Of a stretch of DNA of 64,000 nt, positions 11,819-24,737 are shown piece after piece. The notes beneath the pieces were generated by a model, which was not told the origin of the DNA, searched no databases, and saw only the letters and a program-made list of their open reading frames with translations. Source of the stretch: Piezodorus guildinii (Eukaryota; Arthropoda; Insecta; Hemiptera; Pentatomidae); NCBI GenBank assembly GCA_023052935.1, contig CM041294.1:105709116-105773115 (forward strand), in the 5' to 3' direction. The position numbers and the translations under genes were made by a program. Within the stretch, counting starts at the first letter, position 1. The number at the start of each line of letters is the position of its first letter.

Positions 11819-12197
11819 AATCAATAAAATATCCTAATAATAAGTGTCACAAAATCGTGTTCTGAGCAAGGCGAAATATTTATTCGCTTTGAAGGGATAC
11901 CAGAGTTGTTTAATGTTGTTTTATATCGAATTTTCAAAATTTCTTCCTCTAATTTAGCATATTCGAAATAGTGGGCCATCTTTCATTGTTAGCTAATGTA
12001 ATACATGTAATAAATATAAACCTAGAAAGAGTACATAGGTCTAATAAAGGAGAAAACACATTTCCAAAAACAAGAGTAGTACAATAGATTTATATATACA
12101 CCCAAGAAAATCTCAAGAATTTACTAACAAAAATATATAGAAATCATAGAAGTTGAAGAAGGGTGACTGAAAAACCCAAGAGCCTAACATAAGTATT

Positions 12198-12487
12198 CTT
12201 CTTCCAGTGGCGCGTCAGACCGTGTAGGCCCAGCCCTGGGCTTCGTAGTGTAATCTCCTGGGAGATTACATACACGTTTCTCGATTTATTTTGTAGTGTA
12301 GGGTCATCACTCATTACGCCTAATTTTGAGATCGGGCACCATTTGGCTGACGGGTCTCACATACCCGGTGGAGAGGCTGTGAGTGAATCCCCATTTAATT
12401 ACATCCTTATAAAAGCCCCGCCGAGACTGGGATTTGAACTCACAACCTATAGCATGAGAGACTAGCGCGCTAGCCACGGGCTTCTCC
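12198..12487 (-). mobile_element. tRNA-derived SINE, family SA (copy in unit 1)
   Basis: On the minus strand the tRNA-like head has A box GTGGCTAGCGCGCTAG and B box GAGTTCAAATCCCAG and ends GGCGGGGC. A body with GACCCGTCAGCCAAATGG and GATGACCCTACACTAC follows, and the 3' end is GCGCCACTGGAAGAAGAA. Imperfect 12-bp duplication: AACATAAGTATT (12186-12197) and AACATAATTATT (12488-12499). Same family as 38163-38460. The 71-codon minus frame across the head is not a gene. Confidence 0.85.
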
Positions 12488-12814
12488 AACATAATTATTA
12501 ATAATCTCAAATAATAAGGCATGTAAACGAATTATGTTTAATCAGATTAAAATGTTGCGTTTTGCAAGTACCAGAATTTAACTGATTTTTATTCGGTTTA
12601 AACGTTAAATTTCACTACAGCGATTTTCATAAAAAGAAATAAGTATAACATTTATTATACAACAAAGACTACATAATATTTCCTAGGATCATACCTTTAA
12701 CAAACAATCCACTCCCAGCTATCTCACTATATACACAGACTTCTGTAATTTAAATCGTCAATCCACTCCCTCCAAATAACATCGCGCTATTCTGACCTTT
12801 ACATTCCTATCCAT

Positions 12815-13265
12815 AGAACAAAAACTTTTGATCATTCCCTTCCTGTTCGCTCTACTATTCTCTGGAATTCCGTAGCTACTCATATCCGCCATGCTTCTTC
12901 CCTACCATCATTCAAGTCCCACCTGTTTCAGTACCTACTGTCATCCCAAACAGACGCTCAACAAGCCTGATATTTCAAATCAAATATCAATTAATAAAGA
13001 CAATTTATTTTTTATATTAAACTTAGTTAATGAATCAGTTGTTATTAATCAGTTTCAATGTTATGTTTTGTTCAACACTTTAATCTATAATAAGTTATTT
13101 ATTTTACTCTTTTATTTTATTGTATACTTTAATTCATTTTTTTCTTCTGATATCATAGTAAATAAAAATTAATTTTAATCATTTGGTCTTTTGGCCAGAC
13201 ACATCGTATATCTTTATTGTACATATCAATTGTTCTTTCAAGGGACCCTGTCCCAGAATAATTTT
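12815..13265 (+). pseudogene. LINE RT C-terminal remnant and 3' UTR (unit 1)
   Basis: The plus frame 12815-12970 reads DHSLPVRSTILWNSV and then a FKSHLFQYL block before a stop. This is the typical C-terminus of CR1/RTE-like LINE reverse transcriptases (…PVR…LWN…FK..L). Downstream, TCTTTTGGCCAGACA and AAGGGACCCTGTCCC match, in reverse complement, 35630-35700 and 61700-61775, so these are the 3' ends of the same LINE family. Only about 52 codons are left. Confidence 0.75.
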
Positions 13266-13737
13266 TTTTTTCTTTTCTATTATAATCTAATAGGCAGTTA
13301 TTTTACAATATATGATTCGTTTTTGTTTTGTTTTTGTACTAATATTGCATCAGAAAAGAAACCAACTTAATTCCCAAAAAAATAATAATAAGAAGGAAAA
13401 CAATACAGTACCAGTACAACTTCGATCTCTTAAAACTGCTTAAAGAGAAGTGTTAAATTTCGTCTTTAAATAATATTACTAGTATAGTACAGAATAAGCA
13501 TTATTGGAATAGTCACATTCATACCTATGTACAATATTTACAATCAGCTCGGGAACCCCAGACGGGGCTTGTCCCCCCACTTGTGGAAGGACAAGCAGAG
13601 TCAAAAGGATCCCAGCGCCTCCCTCTCAGCCGCATCACTGGTGAGAGTCAGCGGAAGCTAAGTGAGGGCGCCACAGCCACAATCACACCGCACATGAGAG
13701 GAGAATCTGACCAGTGTCAGAACTCCAGAATAGATGT

Positions 13738-16068
13738 TTACAATATGTCTCGGGGCCACTGCCGTTTCAACCTTCTAGGAGGGTTGTATGGATGAGTGGA
13801 GCTGGATAGGGATTGTGCTAGAGGATTAGGATGATGAATGAGGTTCTGGTGGAATTTGGAAAATTTAGATGGAATCAGGTCTGAAATAAATGGAACATTA
13901 AGGTCGTGGTGTAAGGTATAGTTGGAGACATAATAAGGAGCATTTACTATTGTTCGGAGGACTTTGGATTGAAAGGATTGAATGCGTTTGATGTTAGAAC
14001 GTTTGGCTGTTCCCCATAGTTCAAGTCCGTAGGTCCACATTGGTTTCAGTATTGTCTTGTAAAGTAATAATTTGTTGTCAACTGTAAGCTTAGATTTTCT
14101 GTTTAGTAGTCTGTATAACTGTCCGAATCGTCTGTTGAGTTCTTTTCGTTTAAGTCTTGTATGTGGGTTCCAGGTCAATCTTTTGTCTAGTAGTAAGCCA
14201 AGATACCGGACTGTGTCTGAGGAAGGAAGCGGTATGGAATTGAAATGAACCATTGGACAGGATTTGCGTCGAAGGGTGAAGGTGACGTGGGTGCATTTGC
14301 TTTCATTAACCTTAATACGCCAAGCATTACACCAGTCCTCGATAAGACAAAGGTGTCTTTGCAGGATTAAGGATGCTATTTCAGGATCGGAATTGGATGA
14401 TAGGATGGCGGTGTCATCTGCAAATGTTGCCAGAAAGGTGTCAGGATGAATAGGAATATCAGCAGTGTAAAGGATGTAGAGTACGGGTCCCAAGACGCTG
14501 CCTTGAGGAACACCGGCCTCAATGGGATAAAAGTTAGAAAATTCTACACCACAGCGAACTCGGAAGGAGCGGTTTGAGAGATAGGATCGTAGAATGAGGT
14601 ATAGAGACTGGGGTAAATGCGTTTTAAGCTTGAAGAGTAATCCGGTGTGCCATACCCGGTCAAAAGCTTGCGCTATGTCCAGAAACGCACCAGAACAATA
14701 CTCTTTGCATTCAAGGGCTGAGGAAATATGGTCTACAACTCGGAGTCCTTGTTGAACAGTAGAATGATGAGCACGGAAACCAAACTGATGGGAAGGAAGA
14801 TTTTGTGATTCAAATATAGGCAGGATTCGTTTTAGAAGGAGTTTTTCAAAGACTTTTGAGAGGATGGGGAGTAGACTAATAGGTCTGTAGGATGAAGTGT
14901 TACTGGAAGGTTTACCTGGTTTTAGGAATAGAAAGATTGTGGAATGTTTCCATAAGAGAGGAAAATAGGTGGTGCGAAGGATGCAGTTGTAGATGTATGT
15001 AAGAAAAATAATGGCTTTCTGGGGAAGTTGTCGCAGGATCTGGGGGGGTAAGGAGATCGTGTCCAGGAGATTTACGAAGGGTCAGTTTTTGAAGAAGATA
15101 TTTCACCTCAGATGGATTAATAGCTTTAGGAGGTAGGGAAAGAGGTATTGGTGAGGAAAGGAATTCTTCAACTGTTGTGGTATGATTTCTGTTGGATTCC
15201 GGGTGAGGAGTGAATACTTTGGAGAGGTGTGTGGCGAATTCCTCGGCTTTATCTTCATCAGACGCAGCCCAGGAGTCATCACCACGCCGGAGAGGATGGG
15301 AAACTTTGTGGTATTTTAGGATCTTTTTGGTCACATTCCACAGGGAATTATCTCGAGCTGATAGAGAGGAGAGGTAGGAATTAAAGGACTGAGAACGGAA
15401 GGTCGCCAACTCCCGCTTTAATTGCCTACAATAAAAGTTATAGGAGCGGCGATCTGTCGGGTGTCGGGTTCTTTGCCATAATGATCTGGCTCGGCGTTTT
15501 GCATGGATGAGGTCAGCTAGGTGTTGAGGTAAATGGTTTTGCTGAGGAGTTCTATTGGAGTGCTTAGGAGAGGAGGCAGTCCAGACAGCTTGCTGAATGG
15601 CGGTAGTAAAGGAGTAGACGGAATCATCAAGGTCATCCGGTGTTTTGAGGGTCACACTGAAGTCAATCTGATCGGTAAGGATTTGGCGGAAGAGGTTCCA
15701 GTTGACAGGGCCTCGGATAAATGAAGGTGGAATGGGTTTCGGAATAGGAGTTAGGGATACTTTAAGGATCAGTGGACTATGGTCAGAGGATAGTTCATCA
15801 AGGCGAGTTACGGAATAGTTGAGGGAGCCTAATCCGCTGTGAATGAAGAAGTCAAGGATGTCAGGATTACGGTTGGGATCGGTTGGCCAGTAGGTAGGGG
15901 AATCAGGAGGCAGGAGATTGAAATGACGGGAGTTGAGTGCAGACAGCAAATTTCGTCCACGAGAATTCGTGGTTCTCGAACCCCACTGTTGATGCTTGGC
16001 ATTTAAGTCTGCACCCAGAATGAAATGATTTCCTAAGGAATTTAGAAAGGATACAAATTCGGTGTTGG
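13738..16068 (-). pseudogene. LINE ORF2 remnant (copy 2)
   Basis: It is identical in translation to the copy at 9477-11807, with the same seven-base homopolymer frameshift (15042-15048), the same truncated endonuclease start and the same stop. The shared frameshift shows that the break came before the duplication, or that both copies come from one assembled sequence. There is no poly(A) tail on this copy. Confidence 0.9.
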
Positions 16069-16458
16069 CTCATATAATTAATCAATAAAATATCCTAATA
16101 ATAAGTGTCACAAAATCGTGTTCTGAGCAAGGCGAAATATTTATTCGCTTTGAAGGGATACCAGAGTTGTTTAATGTTGTTTTATATCGAATTTTCAAAA
16201 TTTCTTCCTCTAATTTAGCATATTCGAAATAGTGGGCCATCTTTCATTGTTAGCTAATGTAATACATGTAATAAATATAAACCTAGAAAGAGTACATAGG
16301 TCTAATAAAGGAGAAAACACATTTCCAAAAACAAGAGTAGTACAATAGATTTATATATACACCCAAGAAAATCTCAAGAATTTACTAACAAAAATATATA
16401 GAAATCATAGAAGTTGAAGAAGGGTGACTGAAAAACCCAAGAGCCTAACATAAGTATT

Positions 16459-16748
16459 CTTCTTCCAGTGGCGCGTCAGACCGTGTAGGCCCAGCCCTGG
16501 GCTTCGTAGTGTAATCTCCTGGGAGATTACATACACGTTTCTCGATTTATTTTGTAGTGTAGGGTCATCACTCATTACGCCTAATTTTGAGATCGGGCAC
16601 CATTTGGCTGACGGGTCTCACATACCCGGTGGAGAGGCTGTGAGTGAATCCCCATTTAATTACATCCTTATAAAAGCCCCGCCGAGACTGGGATTTGAAC
16701 TCACAACCTATAGCATGAGAGACTAGCGCGCTAGCCACGGGCTTCTCC
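16459..16748 (-). mobile_element. tRNA-derived SINE, family SA (copy in unit 2)
   Basis: Copy of 12198-12487 carried by the tandem duplication, with the same imperfect flanking 12-bp repeats. Confidence 0.85.
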
Positions 16749-17075
16749 AACATAATTATTAATAATCTCAAATAATAAGGCATGTAAACGAATTATGTTT
16801 AATCAGATTAAAATGTTGCGTTTTGCAAGTACCAGAATTTAACTGATTTTTATTCGGTTTAAACGTTAAATTTCACTACAGCGATTTTCATAAAAAGAAA
16901 TAAGTATAACATTTATTATACAACAAAGACTACATAATATTTCCTAGGATCATACCTTTAACAAACAATCCACTCCCAGCTATCTCACTATATACACAGA
17001 CTTCTGTAATTTAAATCGTCAATCCACTCCCTCCAAATAACATCGCGCTATTCTGACCTTTACATTCCTATCCAT

Positions 17076-17526
17076 AGAACAAAAACTTTTGATCATTCCC
17101 TTCCTGTTCGCTCTACTATTCTCTGGAATTCCGTAGCTACTCATATCCGCCATGCTTCTTCCCTACCATCATTCAAGTCCCACCTGTTTCAGTACCTACT
17201 GTCATCCCAAACAGACGCTCAACAAGCCTGATATTTCAAATCAAATATCAATTAATAAAGACAATTTATTTTTTATATTAAACTTAGTTAATGAATCAGT
17301 TGTTATTAATCAGTTTCAATGTTATGTTTTGTTCAACACTTTAATCTATAATAAGTTATTTATTTTACTCTTTTATTTTATTGTATACTTTAATTCATTT
17401 TTTTCTTCTGATATCATAGTAAATAAAAATTAATTTTAATCATTTGGTCTTTTGGCCAGACACATCGTATATCTTTATTGTACATATCAATTGTTCTTTC
17501 AAGGGACCCTGTCCCAGAATAATTTT
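17076..17526 (+). pseudogene. LINE RT C-terminal remnant and 3' UTR (unit 2)
   Basis: Copy of 12815-13265 carried by the tandem duplication; same open stretch of about 52 codons. Confidence 0.75.
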
Positions 17527-17770
17527 TTTTTTCTTTTCTATTATAATCTAATAGGCAGTTATTTTACAATATATGATTCGTTTTTGTTTTGTTTTTGTAC
17601 TAATATTGCATCAGAAAAGAAACCAACTTAATTCCCAAAAAAATAATAATAAGAAGGAAAACAATACAGTACCAGTACAACTTCGATCTCTTAAAACTGC
17701 TTAAAGAGAAGTGTTAAATTTCGTCTTTAAATAATATTACTAGTATAGTACAGAATAAGCATTATTGGAA

Positions 17771-18475
17771 GTTGTTAAAACAGAAGTTATAAGGAAGGAA
17801 GAATATACGCAGCATAGTTGATATTTTTGTAAGCTATTATTACCACCGTATAGAGAAGATTCAGATAGGACACTCCAATGTAATATTTACAAAAGGAATA
17901 GGATGACGGTCTAACGAGAACATCCATATGGATGAAAGAGTCACAAATAAAAGCGTCAACGTAACCACCTAACCGTTATGTGTTATTTACCAGGGCGGTG
18001 TATAGGAACAAATATGGAGGAGAGGTAGGCGCCGCTCGGAAAAGAGAATTACAAATCTACTCTTTCGCTAAATAAACATTTAGTCGGCTTAATCGGAATA
18101 TTCCAGTAATGTGACCTGTTAAAGGGAGCAAATGTGAATTAGCAAGCCAACGGCCAGAGCCTCTGCTTTTTCGAAATTAATGGAATCCCAGAATCGTAGG
18201 GGATGTTTATGTAAAAATTCGACATAATATTATTTTGAGCAAGGATTTTTAATTATTTTAAATTATATAAAAATAATTTTAAAATAAGAATAGTATTAAC
18301 ACCAATCGAGACTGTTTAATAAGAAGAATAAGTTTAGAAAAATCAAATTAAGAAGATACCTTGGGTTATATACACTATCAAAACAAATATAAATTAATAA
18401 AAAATAAATAAAACATCGTCCGAAGTTTAAAAGAAATTCAATCATAAAACGTTAATGACCAAATTTAGAAAAAAA
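17771..18475. other. No gene recognised; GC-richer patch
   Basis: Unique sequence. Positions 17900-18190 are less AT-rich than the surroundings and look like non-repetitive DNA, with words such as TAGGCGCCGCTCGG. No frame or motif allows a call. Confidence 0.5.
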
Positions 18476-18479
18476 GGAT

Positions 18480-18690
18480 AAAATAAATTTACATACTGTC
18501 CCTGAGAAAACCAAATCAACCCCGCACCTCATAGTATATGACAAGGCACAATGCCAGGAGATCTCAGTGCCACTCGTTCAGCAACGTCACTTGTCTTGTA
18601 ACCAGGTGGAAACTGAGGGAGGGTGCTAAGAGTCACATACTCTCAGGACAGGAGTGGAGAAGATTGCCATAGCCAGCAAAATTAAAGAAA
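18480..18690 (-). mobile_element. Diverged LINE 3' UTR fragment
   Basis: The order of words (ACAAGGCACAATGCCAGGAG, CAGCAACGTCACTTGT, GAAACTGAGGGAGGGTGC) follows the 3' UTR of the LINE at 9321-9420 (ACAAGCAGAG, CAGCCGCATCACTGGTG, GAAGCTAAGTGAGGGCGC), but with many changes. It is probably a relative from another subfamily. Confidence 0.45.
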
Positions 18691-18699
18691 ATAAAAATG

Positions 18700-19130
18700 T
18701 TACAATTTTTAAAAAAATAATTTGTATTTTTTATGTTTATTTTCTTCATTACAATATCTACATTTTTTAACTCGCGAAACCTAGAATGGCAATATAATAA
18801 TTACTTTTTTTTTCTTTTTTTTTTTTAATAAGGAATATTTACATTGAACTAAATTATGCTCTTTCTATACTAATATTTCAGCACAATGCTGTCCCAAACA
18901 TAAGTTATCAAATGAAAATATTTAATCAAGTGTATTTCGAGAATAAAAATGTTTTAAAAAAATAAATCGTAAGAGACCTATATTTGTTTATCTTCAAGCT
19001 GTATTTTCCCCATTTCTTTAAAATTTGCTATGGACTAAAAAATAAAACAGTAATTTTGGACGATTTTAATTCAAACTAAATTAATAAATGTATGTCTTAT
19101 TATACTATAAATATTACTTTACATCATTTT
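18700..19130. other. No gene recognised
   Basis: AT-rich sequence with a short T-run near 18806-18826. No frame or repeat recognised. Confidence 0.5.
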
Positions 19131-19135
19131 CCGGT

Positions 19136-19727
19136 AGTTAAAATTTAATAGGCTTTAATATAATGTAGGTTTCATTCTGGTTGAAATAGTGTGACAAAGC
19201 TTAAATGCCGATATTTTAAATTTTCTTCCCCTAAAGTACCTTTAGTTTTGTAGAATCAAATAAAATAACCATATCATCTATTTAGTACTGATATAAAACG
19301 GATAAATATATAATTTGAACGAAAACGATATTCGACGGAAGACCAATCATATTTTTTCAATACAATTTTGGTGTTTCTGAGCATAAAATCAGTAATGTAG
19401 ACGTATAATATTCCGCTGGAAAGCTCAAGATTTTAGAAAAATTATTATCTTATAAACAAAATTGTAAAAGTTAATAGAGAGTGGGGAAAATCTGATTGTC
19501 TGATTTTCATAGATAATAAAACAAAAGATTTTTTAATAAAACACATGTTTCTATTGAACTTCAATGTAATTAATTCTTTAACAATAAATAAATAAATTCT
19601 TAAACAATAAATAAATTCTTTAACAATTTATTTGTATCTCTAAGTATATTTAAAAATTCTTAAAAACTATTTAAATTGATTTTAACAACGGAGCTAAGTG
19701 AAAGTCGTGCGTAGCACGCATCCGATT
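19136..19727 (-). repeat. RA repeat, left-half copy
   Basis: In minus orientation it ends with GCTAAGTGAAAGTCGTGCGT and a degraded GCACGCATCCGATTTTTA, the RA left end. It includes the internal blocks GTAGGTTTCATTCTGGTTGA and GCCGATATTTTAAATTTTCT. The right half of RA is absent. Confidence 0.7.
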
Positions 19728-20031
19728 TTTATGATTAAAGATTAATATTTTATTCAAATTTTCTTCATAGATTAAATGAAACTTCATAAAATGTGTTCCT
19801 ACTCATCCCATAATATTTTGAAATAAAAAACAACAAATTCCTAAAAAAAATAATTGATAATAATTAATAAATCATAACACAAGTGACACTGAAAAATTAC
19901 AGTTAATCTAATACTACTGTGTCAATTTTCAAACAGAAAAATAATTCTTACAAAAACAATATTAAATCATAATAAATTGCATTTAAGTAAACAGTTGTGA
20001 GAGGATCGATAAAAATTATCGGAACAATACC

Positions 20032-20035
<4 letters not shown>
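19728..20035. other. No gene recognised
   Basis: Very AT-rich; nothing recognised. Confidence 0.5.

Positions 20036-20093
<58 letters not shown>
20036..20093. repeat. Poly(A) run of 58
   Basis: An uninterrupted run of A, among the longest in the window. Presumably the tail of a retroposed copy on the plus strand, but the sequence just upstream does not match the LINE tails I can recognise. Confidence 0.9.
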
Positions 20094-20095
<2 letters not shown>

Positions 20096-20099
20096 AGAA

Positions 20100-21639
20100 C
20101 CATTTCACAAAATGATTTTTTTTTGCTTTTTATTTTTTCGAAAATTTATTTATTTTGCAGAGACCGAGCACGTAGCGGTCTAGCCTACTAAAAAATGGAA
20201 AACCAAACATGGGCCGTATAGCCCAAAAGAACACATGCCAACTCCGACCGTAAACCCTCTGGCTATTTTCCACTTATTGAGTGCAAGCCCCCGTGCTCTA
20301 TAAAAAGTTTATTTTGAATAAAACTATATAGCGAAAGGATATATAGAAGATAGCTCATGCCAGCTATAGGGGGTTCCATGGATTCCCGGTGGGAAACTTG
20401 TGAAGAGTTATAAAAAATTTATTCGCATCCAGCCCTGCGGTGGAAATTGAGCCCTTCATAAAACATTGAAGAAAATTGAAATATATCGGCCAAGTTATCT
20501 TCAACTCCGCCCAGGCAAAACGGAAAACATTTATAATAATCCAACAACAATGTAAAATTTTTATTACTTGGCTCAATTAAATAATTTAATGCAATAATAC
20601 AACTTTTATAATATGCAATTTATTTAAAAATATATAAATAAAATAAAAAACCTAAAATAGGTAAATGACATTTTTACTTAAACTATGAATTAAATAGAAG
20701 AGAAACCATTGCAAATCATGATATGTTCTAATTTTTAAACGTTTAATGGCATCGTTAATTCAAATGAGCATCACTGAAAAATGGTCTTAACTAGGTGTAT
20801 TTTTTAGTTAGAATCAAGCTGAACAGTAGTAGGAATTTTAATTATTCTGGCGTTGCTGATTGTAAAACTATTAACTGTTTCTCAGCTTTCATAAGGTAAA
20901 CTCCATATTGTAGAAAAAACCTGACTGCCTTTAATCTGAAGTAATATTAAAATACAATTTTTTGGCTAGACGATCGCTAAATCCACACTTATTTTTATCC
21001 AAATTTACAACCGTAACTAACCAAAATACATAAAGGACAGTTGTAGAGAAGCTACCTGTCGACAATAAACATTCTAAACTAGAAGGTTTCGCGGCCATCT
21101 TCTTTTATGATACCTCCTTGGATTATCAGGGATTGAAGGGAATCCAAGGATTAAAACTAGTCAATTAGAATGGAGTTTCTCATGGAAGGGTAACATTCAG
21201 GTTCGGACTAAGTCACCCAAATATGGAACATAAGATTTTTAAGGATGTATTTATTCTCATTGAGTCTTAAATTTCGTCAAAACCGGTAACACATTGAAGT
21301 TTTTAAACTATTTTTCGCATTAATAATTCCTTTACAATTAAAATTTTTTTTTTTTTTTTAAACCAATCGATTCAATGAAATTCACAAATGTATCTTTACA
21401 AATTTGAATATGTTTCAGCCATAACGGTTTGTTGTAATGAAAAGAGGATATAGTAGCATTGGTATAAACAGGAGTAAATGTGTAATATTCGTCAATACAA
21501 CAAGGTAGACCTCTGGCTGGGATCGTCAAAAGTATTTAGCACTAATCATGATGGAATCGTGACATAAGAGAGACCGCAATCTATGGTTCACAAGGAAAGT
21601 CCGCTAGGCTAGGTAATAAAATAATTAGAGAGACGCATT
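20100..21639. other. No gene recognised
   Basis: Mixed AT-rich sequence. Patches at 20155-20290 and 20360-20540 are less AT-rich. The word AAAAAATGGAAAACCAAACA near 20190 is similar to one at 8597 and may mark an old shared repeat, but the match is too short to call. Confidence 0.4.
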
Positions 21640-21996
21640 TGTGTAATGAGCCTCGTTCTGATTCAACAGAGTATCCATTTCAGGGGTCGGTTACCTGCAA
21701 CATTCCGGTCCGGCAATGGTCAGAAGATTAGGAGGAGCCGTCCGGTGTTCTTCCGTCCTAATGGAGGCCGAGGATCTGTTGGAGGGGGACTTGGTCCGGT
21801 GCCTAGATGGGAGATAAGTTGGCAAAGTCCGGCAGATAGTTATCGAGTCCAGTTGGCAAAGTCCTCGGACCTTTTGTACACTCCCCGGTCCCACCAACTT
21901 CGACCATTCCGATTTAAGGGCGTGCTCGGCGAATCTCTAAGTGGCTTTCGAAATATTAAGTGGACAAGGCTACGAACTGTTATACAAGATATTTAA
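21640..21996 (+). other. GC-rich island with a 116-codon open frame, unassigned
   Basis: This is one of the few GC-rich islands. The plus frame 21646-21996 is open for 116 codons and rich in Arg, Gly, Pro and Ser, which is what GC-rich DNA gives by chance. A 68-codon minus frame overlaps it. I recognise no domain, no splice pattern and no homology. It may be an exon, a regulatory island or a decayed element. A short internal repeat GTTGGCAAAGTCC occurs twice, near 21819 and 21854. Confidence 0.25.
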
Positions 21997-22530
21997 AAAA
22001 TAAACAAATTAGAATAATATGGATTCAATAATCATAACTACTAATAATTTATATTTCACAACTCTTACCTAATATGATAAGAGATTTTAAACAATCTGTT
22101 GAAATTTTGGATGATTTAACATTCTTTTGGAACTTCATTCTGATCATATTGTCAGCAAGATATTGCGCGTTGGGGCGCGACCCATTCAAAGGTTAATTTA
22201 TTTTTTTTACATTAATAGTTTTAAAGAATTAAACAAACGCGTATAATAATTTAGCGATCGGCTGTGGAATTCATATTGTTATTGAATAATCAGGGGAGTA
22301 GAATACAGAGGTTATTATATACTCTTTGAGAATGTTGGTAAAGAACAGAGGAAAAATGCGGGTGGTCCCATGGCTATACATAAACCTAATATAATATTCC
22401 AGAGGGAAGGACCGTCCCAAGAAGGGTTTTCGTCACTAAGAAAAAATGTATAACACAACTTTCATTCATGTATTCGTCTTAATTACAGTAAAAAGGATGT
22501 TGAAACCATTTATAAATACAATAAAAATAC

Positions 22531-22566
<36 letters not shown>

Positions 22567-24335
22567 ATAGCTAGTAATAACTGAAACTATAAAAGGTTAC
22601 AACCTCATGAAAATCCAAAAAAAGTCTCAAAGAAAAAATAATAATCAAATGTAGGCCTTATAAATTACATTATTAGCAAAATAATTTCATTGTTTTCGCG
22701 GATATGGAGACATTAGAGCTATGATATACGAAATATTTTAATTATATAAATAAATAGAAGCCTAAAGACATTTTCTACTTCAGAAAGAATTTTAATAAAA
22801 CTGAAATCAAAAAAGACATGGGAGAAATAAAAAAAAAAAAAAAAAAAAAAAAAAAGATGATTGAACTTTAGAGAATTAGTCTGATAAGCCAAAGTTGCAA
22901 TAATAAGTAAATAAAATCAAATAAATTATATCATATTCATGTTAACCTAAAGCTGCCTAAATAACTGTAATAGGATTTTATTAGCTGAAAGCCAATAAGT
23001 TGTTAATTAAAAAAAAAAAGTTTAATCGTAATAATTCGCTTAGTAAAGCCGGGAGGATATGAAAAGTAATGAAAATATTTTTTATAGCAGTATCTGAAAT
23101 ATTTATTTAGTACGTAGTGGGCGATATTAAATTGATATTTCTTTTGAGGCATTTTATTGATAATTCGGTATGCACAGTTTAATTAATGACAAAAGAAAGT
23201 CGATAACAGACTCGCACAAAGTACATTATAATTCATCATACGACTTTAATTAGAGTTTAAAAATTACTCGTGGAGGTCTGATACAATTTGAATCGAAACG
23301 CGGTCCTAATCTAACTTGCCAATCGTTACACGCGACATCCAGCTAAATATTTATACACAAAGCTTTCTAATGGACAACATTTTCACCGATCGAATAGGAA
23401 GATCTATAATCGTTTTTTATGTTCGGAAAAAACGCGAACGAGCAAAACTGATTATTACTTAGAAATATCTATAAGCAATCATTGTATATTTGAACGTACT
23501 TGTGTGAGAATTCATAAATAAATAAAGGGAATAAAATGGAGGATTCGTTTCTAAGAAACAATATTATATAGTAAAAGAAACGCAAAAAGGTAAAACCGAT
23601 AGCTTTTAAGAAATATCATGATTTTTTTTAGGAGGAATAAAGATCGTCGAAGTTGAATCCATTAGCGTTTTAGTGAATAAGGATGTTATCTATTTTTTAT
23701 CTTATATATTAGGATGTTTAACAATAATAAGTCGTATCATTCTTACATTTCGTTTTAACTTCCTTTCGAGTAGCGTGCCTTTCAACGATTAAGGTGCTAC
23801 TGATATGAAACAGAAATAAATCAATTATTCTGGAAAGTACATGATTATCTCACCATCCGGAAAATCCCAACCGATCGGATTCTTCAACGCCTGATTAAAA
23901 AGCATGAAGCGTTTTTAAAATTACTAATTTATAACCTACAGTAGAGTCTTCGAAAATTATTAAGTTTTTTTAAAAATTATATACGTGACTTATCCAATTA
24001 ATGGATTCTGTACAATGTGTTCTTGAATTTTACATGATGGTAGAATCTGCGACAAAAACGGCTTAAAGGAAGCTTAAGTTTCGCACATGACATAAACGCC
24101 TGAGTACAATGAGCGACAATTATCTCTGAGTAGAAGATTAAAGTGAAAGAAAAGAGCCAATGAATACAACGCAGCTCCTGCTTCTGTACGTTCTTCAACA
24201 GCTGGTTAATTACGTAATTTTTTTTATAGTCGTAATTTTATTAGTTAGCTATTTATTTATGTTATGTTAACAACTACGTTTAATCAAAAAAGTTTTAATT
24301 GAACATCTACTAGTTTAATAACAGCAGAACCTTTA
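21997..24335. other. No gene recognised
   Basis: AT-rich, with T/A runs at 22537-22562 and 22830-22855. Patches near 23270-23420 and 23990-24190 are less AT-rich and may be single-copy. A 66-codon minus frame (23998-24198) is unrecognised. Confidence 0.45.
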
Positions 24336-24339
24336 AAAT

Positions 24340-24650
24340 ATGTCTTTTATTGAGATGAAATACAATCTACCACACTCCGGGACAATATTAGATATGTACC
24401 ATATGTACAAACATTTTATTTTTATTTTTTAGAAAACAATTTTTATTGAGTAATATTACAATCTGTCCTGATTTAGACATTAATAATAGTGATGAAATAT
24501 AACATTCATACAATATTTGAACATCAATAAAATTATAAAATATACATACAATACGGAATCAATATGTACAAAATAAAGAAAAAAACAAACAAATTTATGA
24601 AATACAAATGAGCATAAAATGTGTCTAGGATAATCAGAAAATACCATTCT
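24340..24650 (-). mobile_element. Two LINE 3' tails in succession
   Basis: In minus orientation, 24425-24640 matches 54215-54357 read in reverse (AATTTTTATTGAGTAATATT, TCATACAATATTTGAACATC). A shorter relative (24345-24405, TGAAATACAATCTACCACAC…GGGACAATA) resembles the tail at 29190. Both lack coding sequence. Confidence 0.6.
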
Positions 24651-24737
24651 GCGTCTTTAAACATTTTACACACTTCGGAGTTATAGAATACTCATACATT
24701 TTCTTAATTTTAGAGGAGAGCAGTTCGACAACAGGGA

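Larger units (their letters stand above)
9252..13511. repeat. Tandem duplication, unit 1
   Basis: This unit is repeated at 13512-17770. It covers most of the LINE and 1.7 kb of right flank (a SINE and a LINE remnant). The only difference I found is C5 at 9313-9317 against C6 at 13573-13578; the offset stays at 4261 from there to the end and all long frames are identical. The join at 13510-13511 carries two extra bases (TA). Confidence 0.95.
13512..17770. repeat. Tandem duplication, unit 2
   Basis: This is the second copy of 9252-13511, ending with TTATTGGAA at 17762-17770, after which the sequence is unique. It lacks the LINE 3' tail (9021-9251), so it cannot be a separate LINE insertion. 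Confidence 0.95.

Noticed and set aside
12307..12522. 71-codon minus frame
   Set aside because: It crosses the tRNA-like head of an SA SINE. The same goes for 42836-43048 and 60118-60396 over the SB and SC SINEs.
13512..16068. Second independent LINE insertion
   Set aside because: It lacks the 3' tail and left TSD, shares the frameshift with copy 1, and the homology continues 1.7 kb into unique flank, so it is part of a segmental duplication.
8590..20200. Shared word AATGGAAAAC(C)AAACATGG near 8600 and 20190
   Set aside because: The match is about 18 bases and does not extend, so it is too short to call a repeat.
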